Below, piece after piece: positions 1 through 6,671 of a stretch of 12,395 nucleotides of DNA. Position 1 is the stretch's first letter. Every line of letters starts with the position of its first letter. The position numbers and the translations under genes are program-made. This DNA is from JAOPZY01 sp036495025 (GTDB taxonomy: Bacteria > Actinomycetota > CADDZG01 > JAHWKV01 > JAOPZY01). The stretch is from positions 1 through 12,395 of the forward strand of contig DASXNO010000304.1 of assembly GCA_036495025.1 (NCBI GenBank). The letters run 5' to 3'. The notes below the pieces were generated by a model. It saw only the letters and a list, made by a program, of their open reading frames with translations. It made no database searches and was not told the DNA's origin.

Positions 1-590
1 TCGTGGACGAACCGGGGAGCCCGGGAATCACCGACGAAGAATGGGGCGATCACCAGGTGCAGCTCGTCGGCGAGCCCATTCGTCAGAAATTGCGTGTGCA
101 CGGTTCCCCCGCCTTCCACCATAAGCTTGCCAATGCCGCGAGTGGCGAGATCGTTCAGAACGCGAAGGAGGTCGACAGGATCCGCGCCATCGACGACGGT
201 GGCCCTTGAGCTGACCCGCTTGCGAGTTGTGTCCAGGGCAGACGAGGCAGCGTAGACGATCTTCTCTGTGTCGCCCGCCACGAAGAACTGCGCGGCCGGA
301 TCCAGATCACCTCGGCCGGTGATGGTGACCTTGGCGGGAGTCGGGGTGAGCCCACGTGCGAGCCGGTCGTTGCGGCGCTTCTCGGAACGCACCAGGAGCC
401 GGGGGTTGTCCTTGCGAATGGTGGCGGAGCCGACCAGGATGGCGTCACAGCCGGCGCGTACCTCGTCCACCCGGTCGAGGTCGGCGTCATTGGACAGGAT
501 CAGGCGTGCGTCACCGGTGTCATCGATATATCCGTCGATGGACGCCGCGCAGCTCAAAAGAACGTAAGGTCGTTTCCTCATTCGGGGCAC
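1..590 (-). CDS. RibD C-terminal/dihydrofolate reductase-like family protein (partial, C-terminus beyond the window)
   Basis: The minus strand is open from position 590 to the left edge, giving 196 codons with no stop, so the C-terminus lies outside the window. The product matches the RibD_C (riboflavin-type reductase, DHFR-like fold) family, whose members reduce pterin- or pyrimidine-like substrates with NADPH. Visible family motifs are the N-terminal strand VLLSCAASIDGYIDD (residues 10-24), the cofactor-site segment DAILVGSATIRKDNPRL (49-65), VEGGGTVHTQFL (158-169) and PFFVGDSRAPRF (183-194). No deaminase domain precedes it, so it is a stand-alone reductase; the exact substrate cannot be read from sequence. 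I chose GTG at 590 because GAGG (600-597) lies 6 nt before it; ATG at 581 is the alternative and has poorer spacing. GC3 is about 76% by hand count, clearly below the neighbouring genes, which may indicate transfer. A short ORF in another frame overlaps the start. Confidence 0.85.
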   Translation of the reverse strand, partial: MPRMRKRPYVLLSCAASIDGYIDDTGDARLILSNDADLDRVDEVRAGCDAILVGSATIRKDNPRLLVRSEKRRNDRLARGLTPTPAKVTITGRGDLDPAAQFFVAGDTEKIVYAASSALDTTRKRVSSRATVVDGADPVDLLRVLNDLATRGIGKLMVEGGGTVHTQFLTNGLADELHLVIAPFFVGDSRAPRFVH

Positions 591-817
591 TGCCTACCTC
601 TGCGAACAGTTCCTCAACGATCTTGACGTATTCGTCTGCGGACGTGCAGGTGCCCAGGGCCGTGAAAGCGGCCTCGGGCATCCACGTCCGCAACATTTAC
701 GTCAGCGTTCATCCGCTCGAGGGCGTGCAGGGCAGGAGGGAGAACAGCGACAACCGTCCGGGGTGGCAGGCGAAAGATCCCGGCTGCGCGCACCGCCGCG
801 AAGTGGTGCCGATCGCG
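520..817 (-). pseudogene. possible decayed gene fragment (two overlapping open frames), unidentified
   Basis: I do not recognise this product. On the minus strand one frame is open from about 817 to 613 and contains the string ALERMNADVNVADVDA. A second frame begins with ATG at 696, ends at TGA 522-520 and encodes 58 residues including ALGTCTSADEYVKIVEELF. The two frames could be joined by a single frameshift around 670-680. Both have a GC3 near 70%, similar to the downstream reductase gene, and protein-like rather than shadow-like composition. The second frame overlaps the reductase start by about 70 nt. It could be the 3' remnant of a gene that once formed an operon with the reductase, a sequencing or assembly frameshift, or merely non-coding sequence. 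No strong ribosome-binding site precedes ATG 696. Confidence that it was ever a gene is low. Confidence 0.25.
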
Positions 818-830
818 CTACCTGACCGGC

Positions 831-861
831 TTGATCCAGGGTCCAGCGCGTGGTCTAGACT
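831..861 (+). promoter_or_regulatory. putative sigma70-type promoter of glgP
   Basis: TTGATC (831-836) and TAGACT (856-861) resemble the -35 and -10 elements of a housekeeping promoter, separated by 19 nt, which is slightly long. Transcription would start near 868, leaving a leader of about 40 nt before the glgP ATG at 908. The position is right, but the match is only moderate. Confidence 0.4.
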
Positions 862-879
862 CGGGTTCCCTCGAGCACG

Positions 880-915
880 AAGGAGACCGGCCCTCCCGTG
901 AACACCCATGCCTAG
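880..915 (+). promoter_or_regulatory. Shine-Dalgarno and five-codon mini-ORF overlapping the glgP start
   Basis: AAGGAG at 880-885 is the only good ribosome-binding site in the glgP leader. It is 22 nt from the glgP ATG (908), too far for direct use, but 12 nt from a GTG at 898. That GTG opens a five-codon frame, VNTHA, ending at TAG 913-915 and overlapping the glgP start codon out of frame. Terminating ribosomes could re-initiate at ATG 908. Alternatively the SD acts loosely on 908 and the mini-ORF is coincidental. Confidence 0.35.
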
Positions 916-3463
916 AGCCCTCCAGAGCTTCACCGTCCGCGCGCAACTCCCCGAGGCACTCTCGGAACTTCGGGAGATCGCCATGAACCTCCGTTGGTCC
1001 TGGGATGCGCGCTCGCAGGACCTGTTCCGCTGGGCAGATCCCGAAATCTGGGAGGCGGCCGGCGGCGACCCCATGCGCCTGCTGGGCATGATCGGCAACG
1101 AGCGCCTCGAGTCCCTGGCCCGGGACCGCAGTTTCCTGGCGTTCCTGCACGAGGTGCACGACGACCTGCGCACCCACCTGGCACGGCCCCGATGGTTCGC
1201 GGAGCGCTCCGATCTGGCGCTCAAGTCGGTCGCCTACTTCTCGCCGGAATTCGGCATCGACGCCGCGCTCCCCCAGTACTCGGGGGGTCTCGGCGTGCTG
1301 GCCGGCGACCACGTCAAGGCGGCGGGCAGCCTGGGCCTGCCGCTGGTCGGCGTCGGGCTGTTCTACAAGCACGGCTACTTCCGCCAGGAGTTGAACGTCG
1401 AGGGTTGGCAGGTGGAGCACTATCCCTCGCTCGATCCCGCCGAGATGTCGCTGGAGCCCGTGGGTCGCGTGAGCCTCGACCTTGCGGGCATGCCGGTCGT
1501 CGCCCAGATCCTCAAGGCGCAGGTGGGAAGGATCTCGCTGTTCATCCTCGACACGAACGTCGAGGAGAATTCCGACGAGGCCCGGGCGATCACCGACAAC
1601 CTCTACGGCGGCGGCGAGGAGCACCGGCTGCGCCAGGAGATCCTCCTCGGCATCGGCGGCGTCCGGGCACTCGAGGCCGTGGGGCGGACGCCGCAGGTCT
1701 TCCACATCAACGAGGGCCATGCCGGGTTCCTCGCGCTCGAGCGGCTGCGGGTGCTCATCCGCCGCGACGGCCTGACCTTTCCCGAGGCGGTCGAGGCGGT
1801 CCGCGCCGGCGCGGTGTTCACCACCCACACGCCGGTCTCGGCCGGGATCGACCGCTTCCCCCGGGCGCTGATCGAGCGGTACTTCTCGGGGTGGGCGGAG
1901 GAGTGCGGCGTGGCGTTCTCCGACCTCATGGAACTCGGCCTCGAGCCCGGTGGGTCGGGCGAGCTGTTCAACATGGCAGTCCTGTCGTTCCGGCTCTCGG
2001 GCTACTGCAACGGGGTGTCGCGGCTGCACGGGGAGACCTCCAAGCACCTGTTCCAGCACCTGTGGCCGGACATCTCCTTCGACGAGATCCCGATCCATTC
2101 GATCACCAACGGCATCCACGCCGCGACCTGGATCTCGAGCGAGATGGCCACCACGCTCGACCGCTACGTGCTGCCGGAATGGTGGGACGCGGGGCCGGAG
2201 CGGTGGGCTCGCCTCGACGACGCCTCGGACGAGGACATCTGGCGGGTGCGGGAACAGTGCCGGGAACGGCTCGTCGGATTCCTGCGCAAGCGACTCAAGG
2301 TCTCGCGGATGCTGCAGGGGGTCAGCGAGGGCGACCTCGCCTGGTGCGACGACGTCTTCGACCCCGGGGTGCTCACGATCGGATTCGCCCGGCGCTTCGC
2401 CGCCTACAAGCGGCCCACCCTCCTGCTCTCGCAACCCGAGCGGCTGAAGGCCCTGCTCAACGATCCGGAGCGGCCGGTGCAGATCATCTTCGCCGGCAAG
2501 GCCCACCCGGCGGACGAGCCCGGCAAGGCGATGATCCGCGAGATCTTCAACTTCTCGCAGGACCCGGAGGTCCGCCGCCGGATGGCGTTCCTCGAGAACT
2601 ACGACATGTCGATGGCGAAGCTCCTCTGCCAGGGCGTCGACCTGTGGCTCAACACGCCCCGGCGGCCGTTGGAGGCGTCGGGCACCAGCGGCGAGAAGGC
2701 CGCCCTCAACGGGGTGCTCAACTGCTCGATCCTCGACGGATGGTGGGACGAGATGTACGACGGCGAGAACGGCTGGGCCATCCTGTCGGTGGAAGGGTAC
2801 GAGGACCTGGCCCGGCGGGACCGGGTCGAGGCCGCCAACCTGTTCGACGTGCTGGAGCGTCGCATCGTCCCGCTGTTCTACGACCGCAAGCCCCGCTCGG
2901 TGCCAAGGGGCTGGGTGCGCAGGATTCGTTCCTCGCTCAAGACCCTCGGCCCCAAGGTCAGCGCGACCCGCATGCTCCGGGAGTACGTCGAGTGGGCCTA
3001 CGACCCTGCGGCGGCCCGGGCGGAGGCGCTCGCCGCCAACGGCTACCAGCGGGCGAAGGCGCTGGCGGCGTGGAAGGCCACGGTGCAGAAGCAGTGGAGC
3101 GACGTGGCGGTCGAGGCCGCTGGCGAGGACGACCTCGTCCCGGAGCTGGGCGCCACCCAGCAGGTCATGGCCCAGGTGCGGCTGGGGGCGCTCACGCCCG
3201 ACGACGTCGCCGTGCAACTCGTGCACGGCCCCGTCGGCCTGGGTGACTACCTGATGGGGGAGCAGATCGAGCCGATGGAGGTCTCGGGCAAGGCCTCCGA
3301 CGGAACGACGTGGTGCTACAGGGGGTCGTTCTCCTGCGAGCGGCCGGGCCGGTACGGCTTCGCCCTGCGGGTCGTCCCCTCCCACCCGGACCTGCTGACC
3401 TTCGCCGAGGTCGGCCGGGTCGCCTGGGCGTCGACCGCCCGGGTGCGGCGGCTCTGCGACTGA
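908..3463 (+). CDS. glgP: alpha-glucan (glycogen/maltodextrin) phosphorylase
   Basis: This 851-residue protein has the size and layout of the actinobacterial GlgP family (EC 2.4.1.1), which removes glucose from the non-reducing ends of alpha-1,4-glucans using phosphate and releases glucose-1-phosphate in the cytoplasm. Residues about 5-125 match the N-terminal DUF3417 domain typical of this branch. The catalytic GT35 core follows, with YFSPEFGIDAALPQYSGGLG (from about 109), HINEGHAGF, FTTHTPVSAG (about 302), FARRFAAYKRPTLLL and PRRPLEASGTSGEKAALNG. Lys597 in the last motif corresponds to the lysine that binds pyridoxal phosphate, and the following GWWDEMYDG is also characteristic. ATG 908 is the first in-frame start giving the full DUF3417 start; upstream codons in this frame hit a stop. 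No other glycogen gene (glgE, glgB, treS) lies beside it here, so it seems to be transcribed alone. The first codons are less GC3-biased than the rest. Confidence 0.96.
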   Translation: MPRALQSFTVRAQLPEALSELREIAMNLRWSWDARSQDLFRWADPEIWEAAGGDPMRLLGMIGNERLESLARDRSFLAFLHEVHDDLRTHLARPRWFAERSDLALKSVAYFSPEFGIDAALPQYSGGLGVLAGDHVKAAGSLGLPLVGVGLFYKHGYFRQELNVEGWQVEHYPSLDPAEMSLEPVGRVSLDLAGMPVVAQILKAQVGRISLFILDTNVEENSDEARAITDNLYGGGEEHRLRQEILLGIGGVRALEAVGRTPQVFHINEGHAGFLALERLRVLIRRDGLTFPEAVEAVRAGAVFTTHTPVSAGIDRFPRALIERYFSGWAEECGVAFSDLMELGLEPGGSGELFNMAVLSFRLSGYCNGVSRLHGETSKHLFQHLWPDISFDEIPIHSITNGIHAATWISSEMATTLDRYVLPEWWDAGPERWARLDDASDEDIWRVREQCRERLVGFLRKRLKVSRMLQGVSEGDLAWCDDVFDPGVLTIGFARRFAAYKRPTLLLSQPERLKALLNDPERPVQIIFAGKAHPADEPGKAMIREIFNFSQDPEVRRRMAFLENYDMSMAKLLCQGVDLWLNTPRRPLEASGTSGEKAALNGVLNCSILDGWWDEMYDGENGWAILSVEGYEDLARRDRVEAANLFDVLERRIVPLFYDRKPRSVPRGWVRRIRSSLKTLGPKVSATRMLREYVEWAYDPAAARAEALAANGYQRAKALAAWKATVQKQWSDVAVEAAGEDDLVPELGATQQVMAQVRLGALTPDDVAVQLVHGPVGLGDYLMGEQIEPMEVSGKASDGTTWCYRGSFSCERPGRYGFALRVVPSHPDLLTFAEVGRVAWASTARVRRLCD

Positions 3464-3517
3464 GGGGCCCCGTTCCCGGTTTCTGGGGAAAGCGTTCGGT
3501 TCCACAGCTTGCCTGCC

Positions 3518-3523
3518 GATAAT
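3518..3523 (+). promoter_or_regulatory. putative -10 element of the solute-binding protein gene
   Basis: GATAAT matches the TATAAT consensus at five of six positions and is conspicuous in this GC-rich intergenic region. The best -35 at 17-nt spacing is TTCGGT (3495-3500), which is weak, so an activator may be needed. Transcription would start around 3530, about 60 nt before the gene. Confidence 0.45.
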
Positions 3524-3524
3524 C

Positions 3525-3560
3525 GTCCCTGCAGAACCCGCCGACCTCAGCGGCAGGGAC
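3525..3560. promoter_or_regulatory. perfect 8-bp inverted repeat at the predicted transcription start (candidate operator)
   Basis: GTCCCTGC (3525-3532) and GCAGGGAC (3553-3560) are exact inverted copies separated by 20 nt. The left arm begins 2 nt after the -10 element and covers the expected transcription start, so a full RNA hairpin would form only if transcription starts earlier. A repressor or regulator site is therefore at least as likely as an attenuator stem. There is no run of T after the right arm, so it is not an intrinsic terminator. Confidence 0.4.
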
Positions 3561-3591
3561 CACCGGTGTGCCGACGAAAGGAACCAACAGG

Positions 3592-4647
3592 GTGAACGCT
3601 GGATGCCGCCGTCTCGTGGCGGTCCTCGTGGTGGCCGCGCTCGGCGCGGCCGGATGCTCGGCAACGGGGGTCACCACCGCACCGAAGTCCGGCGGGACGG
3701 CGCCGGCGCCGCCGGTGCAGCTTCGTCTCGGCTACGAGGCCGACCTCACCCAGGCCGGAGCGCTGATCGGTATCCAGGACAGGGTCTTCACCAACAGTCT
3801 CGGCCCCGGGGTGACCCTGACGGCCACCGTCTTCAAGGGCGGCCCGGACGCCGCGGCGGCACTGGAGTCGGGCACGCTCGACGCCGCCTACCTGGGCCCC
3901 AACTCGGCCGTCGCCGCCTCCGTGGCCACCAAGGGGGGAGTCAAGATCATGTCGGGCGCCAGCTCCGGCGGAGCCTTCTTCATGACGAGGTATGCCATCA
4001 AGACCCCGGCCGACCTCCGCGGCCAGAAGGTCGCGGTCAACGAAGCGGGCGGCACCCAGGACGTCGCGCTGCGTACCTGGCTCAAGTCCCAGGGCCTCAA
4101 CCCGAATCCCGGCGGCAACGTCACCGTCGTGACGATGCCCAACGCCTCCATGCTCGCCGCCTACAAGGCGGGCAGCATCGCCGGGGCCTGGGCCCTCGAG
4201 CCGTGGGCGAGCCAGCTCCAGGTCGAGGGCGACGCCAAGGTCTTCCTCGACGAGGCCTCGCTCTGGCCGGGCGGGCGCTACCCCACGGCCGTGCTGGCCG
4301 TCCGCACCGCCTTCTTGCAGAAACAGCCCGATGCCGTCGCCAACCTGCTGGTCGGGCAGGTCGCCGCCAACGACCTGGTGTCGCGGCCCTCCGCGCAGAT
4401 CGAGACGGACGCGCTCGGCGCTATCAAGGCCCTCACCGGCGTCTCGTTCTCGCAGGCGATCACCGACCTTTCGTGGCTCCACCTGACGTTCACCGACGAC
4501 CCGATCCCCGCGGCAGTCACGGCCGACGCCGCCCACGCCCTCGCCCTCGGCCAGATCGCGCTGGCCCCCACCTCGGACCTCTACGAGCTCGGACCGCTCA
4601 ACGCGATCCTCAAGGCGGCCAACGAGCCGGCCGTGGCCGGCGGGTAG
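3592..4647 (+). CDS. ABC-transporter substrate-binding lipoprotein, nitrate/sulfonate/taurine (SsuA/NrtA/NMT1-like) family
   Basis: The 351-residue product starts with a basic region and hydrophobic stretch (RRLVAVLVVAALGAAGC) ending in a lipobox-like AAGC, with Cys22 as the predicted lipidated residue, then a Gly/Ala/Pro-rich linker. The mature part follows the SsuA/TauA/NrtA periplasmic-binding fold: LRLGYEADLTQAGALIG at the first lobe, SGTLDAAYLGPNSAV, then TPADLRGQKVAVNEAGGTQD and YKAGSIAGAWALEPWAS in the second lobe. Family members deliver nitrate, aliphatic sulfonates, taurine or pyrimidine-like compounds to a membrane ABC importer; the ligand cannot be told here. GTG 3592 is preferred because AAAGGA (3577-3582) lies 9 nt before it and it gives a normal lipoprotein signal; an in-frame GTG at 3568 would add eight residues. 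No permease or ATPase gene is adjacent, so it is an orphan in this window. Confidence 0.88.
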   Translation: MNAGCRRLVAVLVVAALGAAGCSATGVTTAPKSGGTAPAPPVQLRLGYEADLTQAGALIGIQDRVFTNSLGPGVTLTATVFKGGPDAAAALESGTLDAAYLGPNSAVAASVATKGGVKIMSGASSGGAFFMTRYAIKTPADLRGQKVAVNEAGGTQDVALRTWLKSQGLNPNPGGNVTVVTMPNASMLAAYKAGSIAGAWALEPWASQLQVEGDAKVFLDEASLWPGGRYPTAVLAVRTAFLQKQPDAVANLLVGQVAANDLVSRPSAQIETDALGAIKALTGVSFSQAITDLSWLHLTFTDDPIPAAVTADAAHALALGQIALAPTSDLYELGPLNAILKAANEPAVAGG

Positions 4648-4694
4648 CCGGGGGGTTCTGCCGGCGGGGGGTTTGCCGGCCGGGCCGTGCCGGC
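4626..4694. terminator. cluster of five GCCGGC palindromes, possible GC-only terminator region
   Basis: GCCGGC occurs at 4626, 4636, 4660, 4675 and 4689, spanning the last codons of the solute-binding protein gene and the following spacer. Adjacent copies can pair as short stems, for example 4626-4631 with 4636-4641 across a 4-nt loop, and 4675-4680 with 4689-4694 across 8 nt. No T-run follows, so this is not a classical intrinsic terminator. Actinobacterial terminators often lack the T-run, and the location at a gene end between two apparent transcription units fits. High GC content alone could produce part of this. Confidence 0.3.
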
Positions 4695-4779
4695 TGCGGC
4701 TGCAGCGGGTAATGTGCCCGCCGCGACAGCAGTTTGAGCGGATGAGGGCCTCGACCGACGCCGCACGCAAGGACCGTCC

Positions 4780-5739
4780 ATGGCCGCAGCCGAATCAGAG
4801 GGCCCTCCTGAGCGCAGCCCCGTGGCGTCGGTGGCTCCGCCGCTTCCCGAAGGGCCATTCGATGCCGGCGCGCCGCCCCCGGCGGCCGGCCCCGCCGTCC
4901 CGGGCGGCGCGAGCCCCGGCGGCGGGGGCCCGGAGGTCGCGCTCCTGCCCCGTGGCGTGGGGGAGGTCGTCGACACCGCCATCGCACTGTACCGGCGGAA
5001 CTGGAAGCTGCTCGTCGCAACCGCCGCGGTGGTCGTCGTGCCCGTCCAGCTCCTCAGCGCGTTCGCGAACCGCAACCTCCTCTCGCAGATCGGCGACACG
5101 TTCCGCTCCATGCAGAACGGGGTGACCCCCACTACCGGCGGAGGGATGAGCGTCGGTTCGCCCGGCGGCCTGCTGGCGTTGCTGGCCCTGCCGTTCCTCA
5201 CCGCAGCCCTCGCGACCGCAGCGGCAAGCCGCTACATGGGCAGGCCGATCACGCCCGGCCGGGCGTGGCGGGCCACGATGCGGCGCTTCTGGGCCATCCT
5301 GGGCCTCGGCGTCCTGCGGTTCCTCCTGATCGGGGTGGGATTCTTCTTCCTCATGGCCCCGGGGATCTTCCTCTACATCCGGCTGCTCGTCGCGCCGGTG
5401 GCGCTCGTGGTGGAGGGGGCCGGCCCGGCCTCGGCGCTGGAGCGTTCCTGGCGCCTGACGGCCGGGCAGTGGTGGCGGACCTGCGGCGTCCAGATGCTCA
5501 AGGTCGTCATGGTGCTGGCCGCCTACGTCCTCATCGAGACACCCGTCTTCCTCCTCAGCCTCGTGGCCGGGCCGGCGGGATGGTTGCTCCTGGCCATGGG
5601 AGGCAGCCTCGTCCAGGTTGTTGCCCTCCCCTTCCTCGTCACGGTCACCGTCGTCATCTACTTCGACCTCCGGATCCGCAAGGAGGCCTTCGACCTGGCC
5701 GTCACCGCCCAGCGCCTGCGCAGCCCAGAGGTCGCATGA
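4780..5739 (+). CDS. polytopic membrane protein, glycerophosphodiester phosphodiesterase membrane-domain/YciC-like
   Basis: This 319-residue protein begins with a Pro/Gly/Ala-rich, probably cytoplasmic tail (residues 1-55). LPRGVGEVVDTAIALYRRNWKLL (56-78) follows, typical of the start of the GPDPase membrane-anchor/YciC-like domain. Hydrophobic segments lie near 76-95, 128-150, 170-212, 237-262 and 265-295. Family hallmarks include SALERSWRLTAGQWWR (218-233) and the C-terminal YFDLRIRKEAFDL (294-306). No phosphodiesterase catalytic domain is present, so I would not infer enzyme activity. The start has AAGGA (4769-4773) 6 nt before ATG. It is the first gene of the MoxR operon and its stop overlaps the next start (ATGA). 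Proteins of this type recur beside DUF4129 genes in actinobacteria, suggesting a membrane scaffold role, but the function is unproven. Confidence 0.85.
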   Translation: MAAAESEGPPERSPVASVAPPLPEGPFDAGAPPPAAGPAVPGGASPGGGGPEVALLPRGVGEVVDTAIALYRRNWKLLVATAAVVVVPVQLLSAFANRNLLSQIGDTFRSMQNGVTPTTGGGMSVGSPGGLLALLALPFLTAALATAAASRYMGRPITPGRAWRATMRRFWAILGLGVLRFLLIGVGFFFLMAPGIFLYIRLLVAPVALVVEGAGPASALERSWRLTAGQWWRTCGVQMLKVVMVLAAYVLIETPVFLLSLVAGPAGWLLLAMGGSLVQVVALPFLVTVTVVIYFDLRIRKEAFDLAVTAQRLRSPEVA

Positions 5740-6671
5740 GGCACCGGCTCCTCGGAGCGGCCGCCGTTGCGTGCGCGGCAGTGATGACCCTCCCCTCGGC
5801 CGGCTGGGGAGCGCCGGGGGCCATCAGCGCGAGCGACTTCGTGGCCCGGCTCGACCATGCCCGGCGCCTTGCGGAGGCCGGCGCCGCCGCGCCCGCGCCC
5901 CCGAAGATGCAGGCGGTGCGGGTGGCGCTCGGCCTGCCCCTCGACGTCGATCTGGCGGGTGGGGCGGTCCATGTCCCCGCCGACGGCGTGCTCGACGGCC
6001 TCCGGGGGACCACCACCGAGGACTTCCGCAACGCCGACGACCACCTGGCGGCGATGGAGGATGACGCCAGGGCGGCAGTGTCGGCGAAGCCGCCGGACCC
6101 CGCCCGCATGGCGGCGGCGCTGCGGGAGGCCTTGCGGGGCATCCGCACCGAGCCCAGCTTGTTCGAGCGCGTGCGCCACGACATCTGGGTGTTCATCCTG
6201 AGCTTCTGGCAGCGCATCACCCGGGCCGTCGACCGCGTCCCGCTCCCGCACGGCGTGCTTGTGGCCGTCGCGGCGGGGATCCTCGCCGTGGTGGTCGTCG
6301 TCCTGATCCGCCGTCTCGGTTACCTCGTGCCCGAGCGCAAGGCCGCCGCCGCCGGACCGGGCCGGGCGGCCAGGACGGACTGGGACCGCCTGGCGAGGGA
6401 GGCGACGGCCCGCGGCGACCTCGTCGAGGCGGTACGGGCGCGGTACGGGGCGCTGCTTGCCGCCCTGGCGGGCCGGGGTATCGTGCCGGACTCCCCGAGC
6501 CTGACGGCGGGCGAGTGCCGCCGGGCGGTGGCGGGTGGCCTCCCGGGGGCCTACCCGGTGGTGGCGAACGCAACGACGATCTTCGAGTCCGTCATGTACG
6601 GGAGGGCCGAGGCCACGCTCGGCGGCGTCGACACCCTCGCTGCTGCGGAGCGGTCGGTGAACGCCGCGTGA
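5736..6671 (+). CDS. DUF4129 domain-containing membrane protein
   Basis: The 311-residue product has an N-terminal signal-like hydrophobic stretch (residues 1-26), an extracytoplasmic region of about 140 residues, a transmembrane helix at about 173-192 (VLVAVAAGILAVVVVVLIRR), and a cytoplasmic C-terminal DUF4129 domain (about 215-305). The domain shows the usual DWDRLAREATARGDLVEAVRARYGALL-like helix pair, with the D/E-R-Y residues, and TIFESVMYGR near its end. DUF4129 proteins commonly neighbour MoxR ATPases and DUF58 proteins; their biochemical role is unknown. I chose ATG 5736, which overlaps the previous stop by 4 nt. The frame is open for 157 codons further upstream, but that stretch lies wholly inside the preceding gene. 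The stop overlaps the next GTG start by 4 nt, so translational coupling is likely. Confidence 0.85.
   Translation: MRHRLLGAAAVACAAVMTLPSAGWGAPGAISASDFVARLDHARRLAEAGAAAPAPPKMQAVRVALGLPLDVDLAGGAVHVPADGVLDGLRGTTTEDFRNADDHLAAMEDDARAAVSAKPPDPARMAAALREALRGIRTEPSLFERVRHDIWVFILSFWQRITRAVDRVPLPHGVLVAVAAGILAVVVVVLIRRLGYLVPERKAAAAGPGRAARTDWDRLAREATARGDLVEAVRARYGALLAALAGRGIVPDSPSLTAGECRRAVAGGLPGAYPVVANATTIFESVMYGRAEATLGGVDTLAAAERSVNAA

Noticed and set aside
855..885. tRNA-like TTC loop (GGGTTCCC) upstream of glgP
   Set aside because: No acceptor, D or anticodon stem could be built around it; it is simply promoter-proximal sequence.
994..3246. 750-codon plus-strand frame inside glgP
   Set aside because: Arg/Pro/Gly-rich shadow of glgP in another frame, with no family motifs.
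3464..3490. Possible terminator after glgP (GGGGCCCC, then TTCCC/GGGAA stem with 8-nt loop)
   Set aside because: The stems are only 4-5 bp and no T-run follows; it is too weak to call.
818..3664. Very long minus-strand open frame (948 codons) antisense to glgP
   Set aside because: It is His/Arg/Pro/Gly-rich low-information sequence with no domain. It is produced by the strong GC3 bias of glgP on the other strand, which encodes a complete recognisable enzyme.
4710..4715. TAATGT as -10 element for the MoxR operon
   Set aside because: Only a partial consensus match and no acceptable -35 at 16-19 nt. The operon promoter remains unidentified.
4581..5201. Minus-strand frame of 206 codons across the solute-binding protein end and the next gene start
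   Set aside because: Crosses a gene boundary, has Pro/Ala/Ser-rich composition and no start signal; a shadow frame.
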